A stretch of 64,000 nt of DNA. It comes from Actinernus sp. WN-2022 (Eukaryota > Cnidaria > Anthozoa > Actiniaria > Actinernidae). Made by a program: the position numbers and the translations under genes. Positions 33,260-43,825 of the stretch are shown one piece after another. Position 1 is the stretch's first letter; every line of letters begins with the position of its first letter. The stretch covers positions 35,583 to 99,582 of the forward strand of contig JAOWCC010000906.1 in the NCBI GenBank assembly GCA_030867875.1, given 5' to 3'. The notes below the pieces were generated by a model that did no database searches, was not told where the DNA came from, and saw only the letters and a list, made by a program, of their open reading frames with translations.

Positions 33260-33720
33260 AATACGTTAAGGACGGCAGCTCGAACCTCTGTGGCATCAGG
33301 CGACACCCTAACCCCCTGGTTTGCCCAGTAAGAGCCATTGAAAACTACATAACAATCGCTCACAATGTGGGTATAGATTTACGGCAGGATTATTTCTTCC
33401 GACCTACCAACCCACAGGGGAACATCGTAGTCAAACCCCTCTTATACTCGGCGGCAGAATCACGCCTTAAGTTCTACCTCCAGCAAGGCGAAACCTATAA
33501 AGGAGAAAGCCTCTATAGCTTCAGTGGTGGATGCGCTTTGACTCTTGCCTTTTCTGGCTCCCCTCACGCGGAAAATGGTTGGCAGAGCTCAGCGACTGCA
33601 TCTTACTACATATAGTTGGCAGACGTCCTCCGGGCTGGAGCATCCGCAGATAAACTTACCACAGCGTCCTTACTGATGCCGGAACCCTCTCAGAACTAAA
33701 CCGAGTACAACCATCTTAAG
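33260..33720 (+). pseudogene. Tyrosine recombinase-like pseudogene (C-terminal half)
   Basis: One frame spans GIRRHPNPLVCPVRAIENY, then DYFFRPTNPQGNIV, ESLYSFSGGCALTLAFSG and SYYI. It then passes a stop at 33613 into LADVLRAGASADK. The order matches the C-terminal catalytic half of the tyrosine-recombinase-like proteins common in cnidarian genomes. There the box equivalent to YSFSGG normally reads H-x-x-R and the nucleophile tyrosine lies in the HYYL-like segment. In this copy both H and R appear replaced (Y and S), so it would be catalytically dead even without the stop. The N-terminal half is absent. There is no copy B equivalent in the window. Confidence 0.55.
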
Positions 33721-34253
33721 GATTTGGTACTGACGTTTTCTCCGCCGAGCGGAGGAAATAAATAGCAGCCTTAATTACAAAATACAATAGCTGCACGTGA
33801 AAATGCACGCAGTCGCCTACATTTCCACCGTTCCCTAGAAAAACAAAACGTAAAAAACTCCAAATTGTACGTTTTAAGTAATGGTCCAGATAAGAACTGA
33901 GCCTTCCCCACATACGATTTTGCTTGAATATGCCTTAAGTGCTTTAGGGGGTATCTACAGTCCAAACTACATCTCGAAAATAAATTATTTATTAGCTATT
34001 GGCTCTTTTTTCTGTGAAAAGGCAGAGAAGCCACCATCCAGCCAATCAGATATAGAAAAAACAAAGGATTTTTCAATCGCAAATTTGATAACTTCCACAC
34101 ACACGATATTCTTCGAAATTAAACCATAGTTAGTGTGATGAAAAATATATTCAAACCACAAAAAAATTTCGAATGAAAATGTATTATTTCGATGGGTTTC
34201 TATTGAATTTATAAGTATCAACCAATGAAATTACGAGAAAGAATAATAGAAAA
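33721..34253. other. End of copy A and duplication junction
   Basis: AT-rich noncoding sequence. At about 34254 the sequence re-enters the material found at base 1. No direct repeat, element end or poly-N tract marks the join; a few shared bases (ttaacactt) are present. Confidence 0.5.
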
Positions 34254-35723
34254 TTAACACTTAACATTTCTTGCCCTAGAGCACTAGAGTTCTTATCTGG
34301 ACCATTACTTAAGGTTATCGTATACCTTCAGGGTACCGTTCCGGATAAAATTAAGTAGCGTCTCGAATATTCGTCGTATTTAGATAAATTATACCTCATT
34401 TTAAAGCTTATAAAATTGGCTACAACGATATACTTAAGGTTTGTAATTTTGATAAAAGTGTGATTTTTAAATAAACTTCTTTTCCGAACAAGCGAGTTGG
34501 TTTCAAAGAGCTGCAACTCCACGGCAATTTAATGAATTTAAGATCTGTTTTCTCTTCTGGACTCCCACAGACCTTGTTTACGAAACGGAGTCGGCGATTG
34601 TGGAAATTCGAAGCCGTTCTGAAGATATTTTGGTCTTCGTGAAACTGCTAATGCGCAATCCAAGTATAGATGCGGGAATCGCTCTCAGCGCCTCTCTTTT
34701 AATAATTAAAACAATCGCCGACATAGTTTTTTTAGCTGATATAATTGCGAACAATCTGTGAAAATTTGAAGTAATTCGCACAAATTCACGTCGAGTTGGA
34801 GCTTTTTTCAAACTATGTTTAGAACGAAAATAGAAAGTCAAGAAAACGCTCTGAAAAGGTTTAGCCGTCCGGCGAGACTGATTCTGGTGCCCCGCCTCTT
34901 TCACAGTAATCAAACACCTTCTATAAAAAGCAGCCAATGATGTTCAACCAGTGACTGGGAAATGTACGGTGGCCCATAAGTGCAAAACACAATACACAAA
35001 CTGAAAACATAATACACGCAATGAAAACACAATACTGACCCAACTGAAAACATAATACACTAAACTGAAAACACAATACACACAGCGAAAACACACACAC
35101 ACACACACACTTAGCGTATTATTATATAAGATAGATACGATAGTACGCGCGCTCTTATTGGCTAAAAAGCCATGTTTTATCAGAGTATATAACATGGTTT
35201 GCCGTGTTTTATTGTTTTCAACTGGCGGTTTCCTTTCATGGAGCGTGTAAATCTATATTATAAAACAGATAAAGAAGCCGTAAATCCATGTTTTATACTA
35301 TCATAAAACACTCTGTTGATTTGAGAACACTCGAGAAATGTTGAAAGCACGCGCCTTCGGCTTGTGCTTTAACATTTCTCTCATGCATGTTCTCAAATTC
35401 CCATCGTGTTTTATAGTAGTATAAAACAGGGCTAACGCTTCTTTATTTGTTAAATAATTATCCTAAATTTAGTTGACGTGAAATGAGTTGAAAGTCAAGC
35501 CGTTGTAAATCTGTGATGACGTCAACTAAATAGTTATCTACCGATTTATTACCATTTAAGAACGATTAAAGCATGATTCTAGTAAGTATTGGTCCGCGCA
35601 AGAAGTAGGCATCAATAATGCACAGAATGCAGAAAGGTGCTAATTGTGGTATTGTTTTAATCTCCCACCTGATTGGCTAAAACATCAAATCTATCAAAAT
35701 CATGTTCTCAGTTTTTTTATAGA

Positions 35724-35981
35724 CAAGGGCGTATCTAGCCTATAGACCCGTAGGCCCGGGCCTACACATTTTACAGCCTACTTGTCTTATTACAAATGAA
35801 TGTTGGGCTTGAGGAGCTGTCGAAATATACAAAACATGACCTGGAAGTGCAGCATAAGGCATTTGCGAAAGTCTAAATCAAAAAATCTCCCGGGGAAGCA
35901 TGCTCCCGGACCCCTCAAGAAGCGACCCTTACGGAGCAGTTGTTTGGGCCTACAAATTATAAAAATTTGGCTACGCCACTG
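35724..35981. mobile_element. B-only 258 bp MITE
   Basis: This is absent from copy A (between about 3858 and 3864). The termini CAAGGGCGTATCTAGCC and GGCTACGCCACTG are imperfectly inverted, and ATAGA flanks both sides (35719-35723, 35982-35986). The style resembles hAT-like MITEs with CAGTGGCGTAGCC ends, but the target duplication seen is only 5 bases. Confidence 0.75.
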
Positions 35982-36049
35982 ATAGATGTTATAGATTTGA
36001 ATAACATCTAGTGACAACTCTCATAGCTTTGAATATGTGGACAATTCTA

Positions 36050-37876
36050 TGTGGAGAACAGTTTAAAATTGAAAGCTTTCTTGGTTATTGCTTTGGACTC
36101 TTCTGAATGGAAGCAATATATTTTCACACAAAAGGTAGTTTTAAGACGCGATTGGAGTGAATTATATTTCAGAAATTTATTATTTTAAAGGTTGACGAGT
36201 TGTCAGTATGAAAAAGAGAAAATTCTAAAATGAGGAAAGAGAATTGCATCTGAACAATAGAATTGTGCCTACCCCTTGTGCTGTAACATTGTTAATTATG
36301 TTCCCAAGATAAACCAATGACGGGTTGGATTTGTGTTAGCCTGGTTTGAGATTGGCTGACAGGAAACCATTTCACAGCGCGTAACATATTGAAGCCAATT
36401 GCATGTTTCATTGATGACATCACATTTAAACACAAGACGCCATTTAAGGGGTCAAATCATTCAAGAACAAAGGCGGAACAATGGCGACATGAAGTCAAAC
36501 TGATCTATCAAGAAGCGCTTTCCTTGAAATAAACTAATTTGCATTTGTCTTATTAACAATTGTTGTAGCTCTTCTATTCCCCCTCTCTAGGTCACGATGC
36601 TTTGCGTTAAAACAATGGATTGTTTTGGTATGACGTCATAATAAAATGTGGCAAATACCAATAACTTAAGACAAAGAAACACTCCATGCAGCTACGATAG
36701 GTTTCAATGAAGGACATGACCATTTGAAAATTGATGGGGATACCAGGAAACCCCGAAAAAAATATAGCAAGCCGAATTTGCCAATAAAATCGAGCGAGCC
36801 AAAATCCCTAGGAAATAAGGTCCGAAGCAAATGCCTGGACCGTTTTACGATAAACAAAAATTCAACAGAGAACGTATCTGCATCAAACCTCTATTAATTA
36901 CACCCTTTTCAGCAATAAATGTCGTTAAATACTCAAATATTCACAAACTTAATTGAACAATACCTGATACCACAATTTCTACAACACGAGCACGTTTTAT
37001 TGAACTCAAAATGGTCCATTTGTCATTGCCAATGCAATAAGAGTACAAAACGGATGGCGGAATCTTAAACGCGCTCGTTGAGTTTAGAACTTTTTAAGGC
37101 ATCAGCGGGTCGCACTTTCAGCAATTCGTGGACGTGCAATTCTGTTTTCATAAGCTCGAAATTTGACAGATCCTGTCAATATCCGATCAGACAAAATGCG
37201 GCCTATTATGGCTGCTATTCGGCCAATTCGTTAGCGGAGGCGACGTCTGCCTCGAAGCAGAATTTTTTGCGAAAAACAAACATATTTGTTTTCTTCCGGC
37301 TATTTATCTATCAAAATCAAGTGGCACGTCAATTCGCGGTAGTTATGGAAACGAGTCTGGGTTTTGGTCAAGGGTCGGGTGTCGAGGCCGAATTCGAAAA
37401 ATGTCGTGTCGAGGGTCATAGACAGACAGCTAGAGTAGCCATAATCGGTTTTTAGTTACCCTCGACATTTTATAATTGGCACCCTCAACTTTTTAAGCGG
37501 GTACTCAACAAAGTTTTATACGGGGAGGCTCCGCCCCGAGGTCCAAACCCTTACCTTTTTATATACATTTTTTTATGTACCACTTTTCACTTGAGAAACC
37601 CTTAAAATACTTGAATGAATCAGCCATTTTGTGACCCAGGCCTTAATGAACCTGTGAATGAATGCAGCATGAGGCCGAATGCAGTATGAATAAATTTTGA
37701 GTTCATCGTACGGTCAGCAAGTGACTGTATTTGTCGATAAAATACAAACATAAAGTCCCTAACTTTTAATATTCAAACTGAGCGCACAGCAGTGAGGTCA
37801 ACAACCAATTCCAAAGAAATTAAAGATTCCGTCTGAATATAATAATTTTTGTAAATATCTCCATAAAGAAATGTCA
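36050..37876. other. B-only sequence left of the DIRS element
   Basis: This is absent from copy A. No gene was recognised. A 125-codon plus-strand frame at 37078-37455 lacks known motifs. The segment at 37490-37570 has a GC-rich hairpin (ggggaggctccgccccgag). It may be a further mobile element into which the DIRS element inserted. Confidence 0.4.
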
Positions 37877-37984
37877 TTCTTCTTCACTCCTTCTCCGACT
37901 GATACTCACAATACATATGCAGATCGCGGCCGCGCGCGGTCTGAGTACCACATTAAAAAAGTTGTAGGCGTTCCTAGCTTCCTC
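37877..37984 (+). repeat. DIRS left inverted terminal repeat
   Basis: ttcttcttcactccttctcc through gcgttcctagcttcctc is complementary to 41937-42023 (gaggaagctaggaacgccta and onward). Its first 47 bases are also complementary to 41741-41787. It contains a GC-rich spot, gcggccgcgcgcgg. Confidence 0.85.
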
Positions 37985-38319
37985 TTTCTTTCGTGGCGTG
38001 CTTCGGTCAACCACAACTTTTTGTTAAAGCTATTTTCAGCGTACTTTACATCGAAATACATCGTTGTCTCTCCGGGAATGGCCTACAAGACAACAGAGGA
38101 AGTACGTTTTTTGTATTTTGATTGTTTTCTTGCATTTTAGGAGCAGGATGGCTGTGTTTTCCATCGATTTAACCGGATGTTTATCGACGGATTCAGTCAC
38201 AAGAGATAAGGCATGAGTCATTGACCGCCTTTTGTATTGTCTTCTAGGACAACATAAGTGAGTCAGCCCCGATCCTATCGGCGGGAGCTGTACCACACGA
38301 TCAACAGACCATCGAAAAG

Positions 38320-39141
38320 ATGATTGCAGACTCAGTCGCAAGATCTTTGCCGGCAGTGATGGCGAATTTTTTCGCATCTGGTGGCCTACTAACTGTAGCC
38401 ACTGCATCAAGTTCTGGGACTAACAGCCCAGAAACACCCGCTGTACCACAGCCAGCGGCAGTGGAGCCTTCTGTGGGATCCACGAGAGGCGATCGGTTTG
38501 CAAAGCCTTTGGTCAAGGACAAGTGGAAGGAGTTAATTGAGTCATACCCAGCAATTAAAGGTACTGACTGCTTCTTAGTCGCTCCAACTATGGAGGCTGG
38601 AATTAAAGAAGAATTACGGAAACGCCATGGATACTTGAAAACCAAGGAGACATTGGCGTTTGACGAAGGCCTTGCGGAGAAACAAGCCGCCTATATATCT
38701 GTCGCTAGGCCAATATTGGCAGCCTTGACTACACTGGATACACCCCAGACTGAGGGCAGTGATGACGAGGGTGGACCAGACCCTGATGTGGTTAAAGATA
38801 TGCTAGAGGACGCCCTCGTTATGCTGGGAAACGCTAACGCAAGACTTAATAACTGGCGGAAACGCCGTTTTTCTGACTACCTCACAGAGATTGGTAAGAG
38901 AACCATTCGAGAGGGGATTCCAACCGACAAGCATCTCTTTCCCCACAAATTTCATGAGAAAATACGGTCTGAGCATGACCATAGTGCTTCAAATACGAAG
39001 CTCATAAGCCAACCAAGGGAAACACGCCCCTTTGTCAACCGTTTACAGTCCTTTCGGAGCCCCACCCACGCTAGGGAGCGGGGTCGGTCTAACTTCTCCG
39101 ACAGGAAAAGGAAATGGTCCAAGCCCTGGAAACAAGTATAA
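38320..39141 (+). CDS. DIRS gag-like protein
   Basis: 273 residues from ATG 38320. The frame stays open upstream to a TAG at about 38247, which looks like a splice acceptor (cttctag). Thus the true start may be upstream. The protein is charged and lacks a zinc knuckle. It opens with a Ser/Thr/Pro-rich stretch, has a mid-region reading KETLAFDEGLAEKQAAYISV and ARPILAALTTLDT, and ends in a basic tail (SDRKRKWSKPWKQV). This resembles the N-terminal protein of coral and vertebrate DIRS elements, presumed to bind RNA or assemble particles. The next frame overlaps it in another phase. No nonsense change was seen, so this is the best preserved ORF of the element along with the recombinase. Confidence 0.7.
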   Translation: MIADSVARSLPAVMANFFASGGLLTVATASSSGTNSPETPAVPQPAAVEPSVGSTRGDRFAKPLVKDKWKELIESYPAIKGTDCFLVAPTMEAGIKEELRKRHGYLKTKETLAFDEGLAEKQAAYISVARPILAALTTLDTPQTEGSDDEGGPDPDVVKDMLEDALVMLGNANARLNNWRKRRFSDYLTEIGKRTIREGIPTDKHLFPHKFHEKIRSEHDHSASNTKLISQPRETRPFVNRLQSFRSPTHARERGRSNFSDRKRKWSKPWKQV

Positions 39142-40535
39142 CAGCGGACAAGTGGACTTTGAACACAATATCGGGTTACAGAATCCCGTTTGTGAGACCC
39201 CCACGACAGTGGCGGGCACGAGCAACTGTGGCCCGGAAGGGCCAACCGAAATGTCTCTTAATGGAGGCGATTCTGTCTCTGATATTAAAGGGAGCTGTCA
39301 GAGTGGTGGAACCACATCCGCAGTAATTCGTGTCAGCAATATTCTTAGTGGAAAAGGGTCAAGGGACTGGGGAGTTTCGACCAGTCATCAACCTGAAGGC
39401 CCTAAACAGGTTTCTTGTGAAAGAAAAGTTAAAAAATGAGGGGATTCATACGGCTCGGTCTCTCCTCCGCTTGAAAGACTTCATGATGAAACTAGATCTC
39501 AAGGATGCATACTATTCAATTCCAGTCCATCCGGAGTCCAGAAAGTACCTTCGGTTTCTGTTCGAAGGGACACTATTCGAGTTTCAATGTCTACCCCTTG
39601 GTCTCACGACAGCTCCACGTGTGTTCACAAAGGTTATGTGCCCGATAGTAGCACGGTTCCGTTCCAAGGGACTGCGGACAGTGATCTACCTAGACGATCT
39701 ATTCATCATTCACCAACACGAACAGACACTGAGGACAATATTCCAACGTGTTCTGGATATGCTATCCAGTCTGGGATTTATTGTGAAGCCGGAAAAGTGC
39801 TCACCGGCCCCAACCAATCAATTAGTGTTCCTGGGAGCAGTGCTAAATACGGTTCAAATGACTATTTCTCTGCCCGAGGAAAAGATCCTGACGATTGTGA
39901 ACTGTTGCCGCAAACTAATCAGGTCACAGGAGACGTCGTTGGGGGAGCTGTCACTCCTAGCACTGGAGATCTGGTCTCTTCTGTGGAGCAAAGGCGCTTG
40001 GGTAACGGCCCAGCACCTACCGGGTGTGTTGAATGTCGAAGCGGACACAGCGTCGAGAGAATTCAACACTCGCACAGAATGGACTCTCAACAGCCGGATC
40101 TTCAGAGAAATTACTCACCTATATTATGTCCCAGAGATCGATCTCTTTGCTTCGCGCCTCAACCATCAGGTGCCGAACTATGTGTCGCGTCACCCGGACC
40201 CAGGGGCATTGGCAGTGGATGCCTTCCAGCAGGACTGGGGCCGCTGGAAGGGTTTCATTCACCCTCCAGTAGTACTCCTGTCTCGTGTACTTCACAAGAT
40301 CCGGTCCGACAGAGCGACAGCCCTGTTGGTAGCCCCCGACTGGCCGAGCCAGGCCTGGTATCCAGAGATTCGCCTGATGCTGAGAAAGGCCCCATTTCGA
40401 CTTCCCAAGGAGAAGTCACTTCTATATCTACCCTTCGAGCCAGGGACAGTGCATCCACTTTGGCACTCGCTCAACCTGACTGTATGGCCGATATCGGGAG
40501 ATCCTACAAAGCAGTGGGTCACCAGAAGTAATTAA
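39114..40535 (+). pseudogene. DIRS reverse transcriptase / RNase H, broken
   Basis: One frame runs from 39114 to 40535, interrupted by an in-frame TAA at 39324-39326, just after AVRVVEPHPQ. Beyond it the RT palm is clear: FRPVINLKALNRF, then KLDLKDAYYSIPVHP (motif A), FQCLPLGLTTAPRVFTKVM (motif B) and TVIYLDDLFIIHQ (motif C, YLDD catalytic pair). The RNase H part is internally deleted near 39960: SLGELSLL joins directly to ALEIWSLLWSKGAWVTAQHL, losing the middle of the domain where the substrate-binding and catalytic acidic residues normally lie. The end, HLPGVLNVEADTASREF, is conserved. The protein would copy the element RNA in an intact relative; here it cannot be complete. A frame shift separates it from the gag frame it overlaps. 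Confidence 0.8.
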
Positions 40536-41454
40536 GATACTTCTGGCATCATGGTCCAAATCAACTCAGAAACGCTACCAGGGACCTTGGAGGGCCTGGT
40601 CACAGTGGTGTCTCACCCGTGGTCTTTGTCCAGTCTCAGCCCCGGTAGAGAAGGTCCTGACCTTCCTATCTGAAATATCTGTGCAGCGTGACCTAGAATA
40701 TAGGACGATTGCGGTCTACAAATCAGCAATCTCACAAGCTCATGTCCCAGTTGGACAGTCTCTCCTTGGGGAACTCCCAGTCGTTTCACGCTTTATGAAG
40801 GGGATTTTTCGTTTGAAGCCCCCAACACCGCGCCTCAGCTCTACTTGGAATGTTAAGCCCTTGTTGCTATACATTTCGACCCTGGAGCCTATGTGTAGTT
40901 TAACTCTTAAACAGCTCACGCTGAAGCTGGTCACCCTTTTAGCTCTGACATCAGCAGCCCGCGCCCATGAACTAGTTAAGCTAGATCTGAACTCGATGTC
41001 TAAGAAAACTAGCTCTTGGGAATTTCTTCTATTATCTCATGTGAAGACCTCTAGACCGGGACATCCTACTCGGAGAATATATCTTCCAGCTTATAATAAT
41101 GACCAGAGCATTTGTGTAATTAAGGCCCTGGAGGCATACCAAGCCAGAACGGAAGCAGTGAGGAAATCATCTCGGCTACTGATTTCATATATTCGACCTT
41201 ACGGGACAATCACAAGCCAGACACTTTCTAGATGGCTTAGAAAGACCTTGCAGCTGGCAGGGATTGATAAACGCTTTACCGGTCACTCAATCCGGAGTGC
41301 CTCCACCACTTCTGCTGCAGAAGCAGGCTTACCATTGGAAACCATACTTGAGGCGGCTGACTGGTCCTCAGCAGAGACATTCGAACAGTTTTATCATAGA
41401 CCCTCTAACAAGGGGGACTTTGCTACGACAGTCCTGAATGTAGGGTCCATCTGA
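40528..41454 (+). CDS. DIRS tyrosine recombinase
   Basis: This frame, open from before the RT stop, reads KILLASWSKSTQKRYQGPW, then RAWSQWC, and continues to 41454. It overlaps the RT frame and has no ATG at its head, so it is probably made by frameshift or reinitiation. The recombinase signature is present. An arginine lies in TSAARAHELVKL, the GHSIRSAST box supplies H-x-x-R, and ADWSSAETFEQFYHRP supplies the late conserved residue and the nucleophile tyrosine. In the family this enzyme integrates a circular DNA copy without making a target duplication. The frame is uninterrupted and all four key residues are visible, so the recombinase may be intact although the element is not. Confidence 0.82.
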   Translation, partial: VIKILLASWSKSTQKRYQGPWRAWSQWCLTRGLCPVSAPVEKVLTFLSEISVQRDLEYRTIAVYKSAISQAHVPVGQSLLGELPVVSRFMKGIFRLKPPTPRLSSTWNVKPLLLYISTLEPMCSLTLKQLTLKLVTLLALTSAARAHELVKLDLNSMSKKTSSWEFLLLSHVKTSRPGHPTRRIYLPAYNNDQSICVIKALEAYQARTEAVRKSSRLLISYIRPYGTITSQTLSRWLRKTLQLAGIDKRFTGHSIRSASTTSAAEAGLPLETILEAADWSSAETFEQFYHRPSNKGDFATTVLNVGSI

Positions 41455-41737
41455 ACACCTTATGTATGTATATATTTATGCATATAGTTTGAGATTTACA
41501 ATGACTTGTCAAGGCTAGGCCTGTTTATTGTTGGTTTTGGTTTTGTTTATTACAACCAGATGATTACAGGTTGTTACAGCTTGAATAGCTATAGAATCGT
41601 TAAAATTACAGATGGTGTTGTTAGAGTTCCAATTATATTTGGTTAAGTTACAAGTTTCTAACAGTAAATATGGTAACATTGTTGATTCTTTATGAAGTAT
41701 CACCTTATAACAAGAGTACTTATGTCAGTAACGCTAC
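41455..41737. other. DIRS 3' noncoding region
   Basis: AT-rich sequence between the recombinase stop and the internal complementary region. No reading frame of note. Confidence 0.5.
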
Positions 41738-41875
41738 GAAGTCTGCATATGTATTGTGAGTATCAGTCGGAGAAGGAGTGAAGAAGAAATTATATTTCCC
41801 CGGAGGGTTAGTTTACTTACCTGACGGGGAGATGTAGTTCTTCGAACTCATTTGTAGACTGATACGATCAATACA
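41738..41875. repeat. DIRS internal complementary region
   Basis: 41741-41787 (tgcatatgtattgtgagtat through gagaaggagtgaagaag) is the complement of the element's left end. It runs directly into 41788-41875 (ttatatttccccggagggt through gtagttcttcgaactc), the complement of the right end at 42017-42095. The two outer ends are thus joined here in complementary form. In DIRS elements such a region is thought to template circularisation of the DNA copy. Confidence 0.85.
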
Positions 41876-41936
41876 GATGCTGTACCTCCCCTCCCTCAGT
41901 GTTACTGTCATTCGTTACCTCCGCACCACTCTCTCA

Positions 41937-42095
41937 GAGGAAGCTAGGAACGCCTACAACTTTTTTAATGTGGTACCCAGACCTCGCGCGGCCGCGATCT
42001 GCATATGTATTGATCGTATCAGTGTACAAAGGAGTTCGAAGAACTACATCTCCCCGTCAGGTAAGTAAACTGACCCTCCGGGGAAATATAATTTT
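41937..42095 (+). repeat. DIRS right inverted terminal repeat
   Basis: gaggaagctaggaacgccta through tatgtattgatcgtatcagt matches the left repeat in reverse. It is followed by the right-end extension (gagttcgaagaactacatct through ctccggggaaatataattt), which has its complement in the internal complementary region but not in the left repeat. Confidence 0.82.
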
Positions 42096-42130
42096 CAATC
42101 GAAAACTGTCAACCTGCACTGTGTACCGTC

Positions 42131-42527
42131 AGGAGCCCATTACCAGGAGCGTTCCTATGTCATGGGCTGGGCCCCCAGCACAGGAGTAGATGTGGCTATA
42201 TTTAGAATTGCTGGTTTTCACATGACGTCATAGCCGCCATGTTGGTGTCCTTAAACAATAGATTCCTCGTTAGCTTCTTTTGTTGGGACACCAACATCGC
42301 CGCCATGCCCTTTGGTTGAGTGAAAACCAGCAATTCCAATTCACGCGTTGAAAGTGAGAAGTATGATAATGAATAATAATGAGAAGTGACGTTATCTATC
42401 TGATTGGCTACGACAACATCACCTTTGTTTATTTCGCGCGAAATGCAATTCTAAATATAGCCACATCTACTCCTGTGCTGGGAACAGACCCAATGGGAAA
42501 GATGGACGCTCCTGGTAATGGGCTCCT
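42131..42527. mobile_element. B-only 397 bp MITE with long inverted ends
   Basis: Perfect 20-base termini, AGGAGCCCATTACCAGGAGC and its inverse, are followed by further inverted sequence (cccagcacaggagtagatgt, ggctatatttagaatt) to give over 70 paired bases. The centre holds two 'catgttggtgtcc'-like phrases, also inverted. No clear target duplication was seen. It lies between the DIRS end and the return to A-like sequence at about 42532. Confidence 0.8.
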
Positions 42528-43825
42528 GGACATTCTTAATCATCGTGAACTGTAGAACATTTGAGAAAAAATAAAAAAAAAGCTAACTTTGTTCAGATCA
42601 GTACACCTTAATATTATGAAAAACAAGGGTGCCGAATACTTAGGCTAACAATATTGGTCCCAGGACCAGGAGTTCGATATCAACGATATCGTTAGTTCTC
42701 ATCTTAAATCGCACAACGGGGATAATCTCGTGTTAACTTATTATTGCGGTTAGTATTACTGAAAAGCTAGTCGTAAACATGATGAGGGAAAACGATAACA
42801 TTCATATTTGTTTTATAAAGAGGGTAGCAGCCACCTCTTCCCCCTTTTAATATCCTGGATCCGCCCCTGCATCATTTTGCAGACATTCAGCAATGTATAG
42901 TAGTGAGAAAGGTAAGGTATAAAAAGAGGAACTGCAATTAGAACAAAAAGTAAATTAATTAACAAACGATTTTGCGTTTGCTCAGTTTTCCTATTGGCTG
43001 TGGAAAATGTTTCGTGATTATCAGCCAATCAAGTGCTAAACTAAAACAAAACGTGTTTTTGGTCCATCACACCATAATCATCACGCCATTCACGATTGTA
43101 TTTACTTGTCCTCGTCATTGGTTCAAGTAAAACCAATCGTGAATTACTCCAGTTCATGATTGGCTTATGCTCCCGTGATTGGCACTCAATCGAAAACCGC
43201 TCTATTCATAAAGCAAAGCTACAAAATATAGCATAAGCATGTGGTGGTCCGTTGTAACAAAACAGTTTGTCATCGCTACTAGTACTCACAAAGCCAGATC
43301 ACTGTTAGCGCAGATACAAACGCACAAGCAGATACAGTTGATGACAACCGTCTAAAACTATGACTCGGATAAGGGAAAACGTAGCTGACGCAGTACATAA
43401 AGTTTGTTCAACAACACAACGTAATTAATTAATACAAATCAATATACTTCTTTAACCAGAAAACGAGCACAACATTTGGTATACAATGAAAACACTTGCT
43501 AAACCAGATACTAAACTTATATTAAATGTTAAACTTAGTTTTTGGTCAGTAAACAATTAAAACTGACATGCACGTACCATTCTAGATTGTCTCTTCTACT
43601 GTGTACACTATTGTCATCTGCATTTCCTCGCCTTCTTTGGCTTCTGAAGCTTCGAAATGTGGCACAAAAGGGTAATATCGAATTGGATCCTAAACTAGAG
43701 ACTTGTTCACTAAATGTCCAGGAATTTCGGTATCGCATGGTATCGAAATCCGCATCCGCCCATGTTGAGACCTCGTGTTCTGGGTGTGACGTCACAAGCC
43801 ACCACAAGCACAGTTGAGAGAAGAA

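Larger units (their letters stand above)
1..34253. repeat. Large duplication, copy A
   Basis: This segment aligns collinearly with the segment beginning at 34254. Matching landmarks include 6345/43535, 11297/48470, 13917/50629, 24300/59689, 25734/61104 and 27317/62747. In aligned blocks most 60-base lines differ by only zero to two bases. Offsets change stepwise (34253, 37190, 36669, about 40660, 35389, 35430) because of discrete insertions and deletions. The left end may lie before the window. Either a tandem segmental duplication or two haplotypes joined in assembly would explain it. Confidence 0.95.
37877..42095 (+). mobile_element. DIRS-type tyrosine-recombinase retrotransposon, defective
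   Basis: About 4.2 kb, with gag-like, reverse transcriptase/RNase H and tyrosine recombinase frames in order and in one strand. The termini are inverted: left 37877-37984, right 41937-42095. An internal complementary region (41738-41875) holds the complement of both outer ends. There is no target duplication, as expected for this class. The RT frame has a stop and the RNase H domain is internally deleted. The element is absent from copy A, so it arrived after the two copies separated, or was lost in A. Confidence 0.88.

Noticed and set aside
34254..34270. Transposon-mediated junction between copies A and B
   Set aside because: No inverted terminus, target duplication or poly-A tract was seen at the join, only a few shared bases.
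39587..40531. 314-codon plus-strand frame overlapping the DIRS reverse transcriptase
   Set aside because: It is an alternate frame over the RT/RNase H coding region. The RT motifs (DLKDAY, YLDD, HLPGVLNVEAD) are in the other frame, and this one has no family features.
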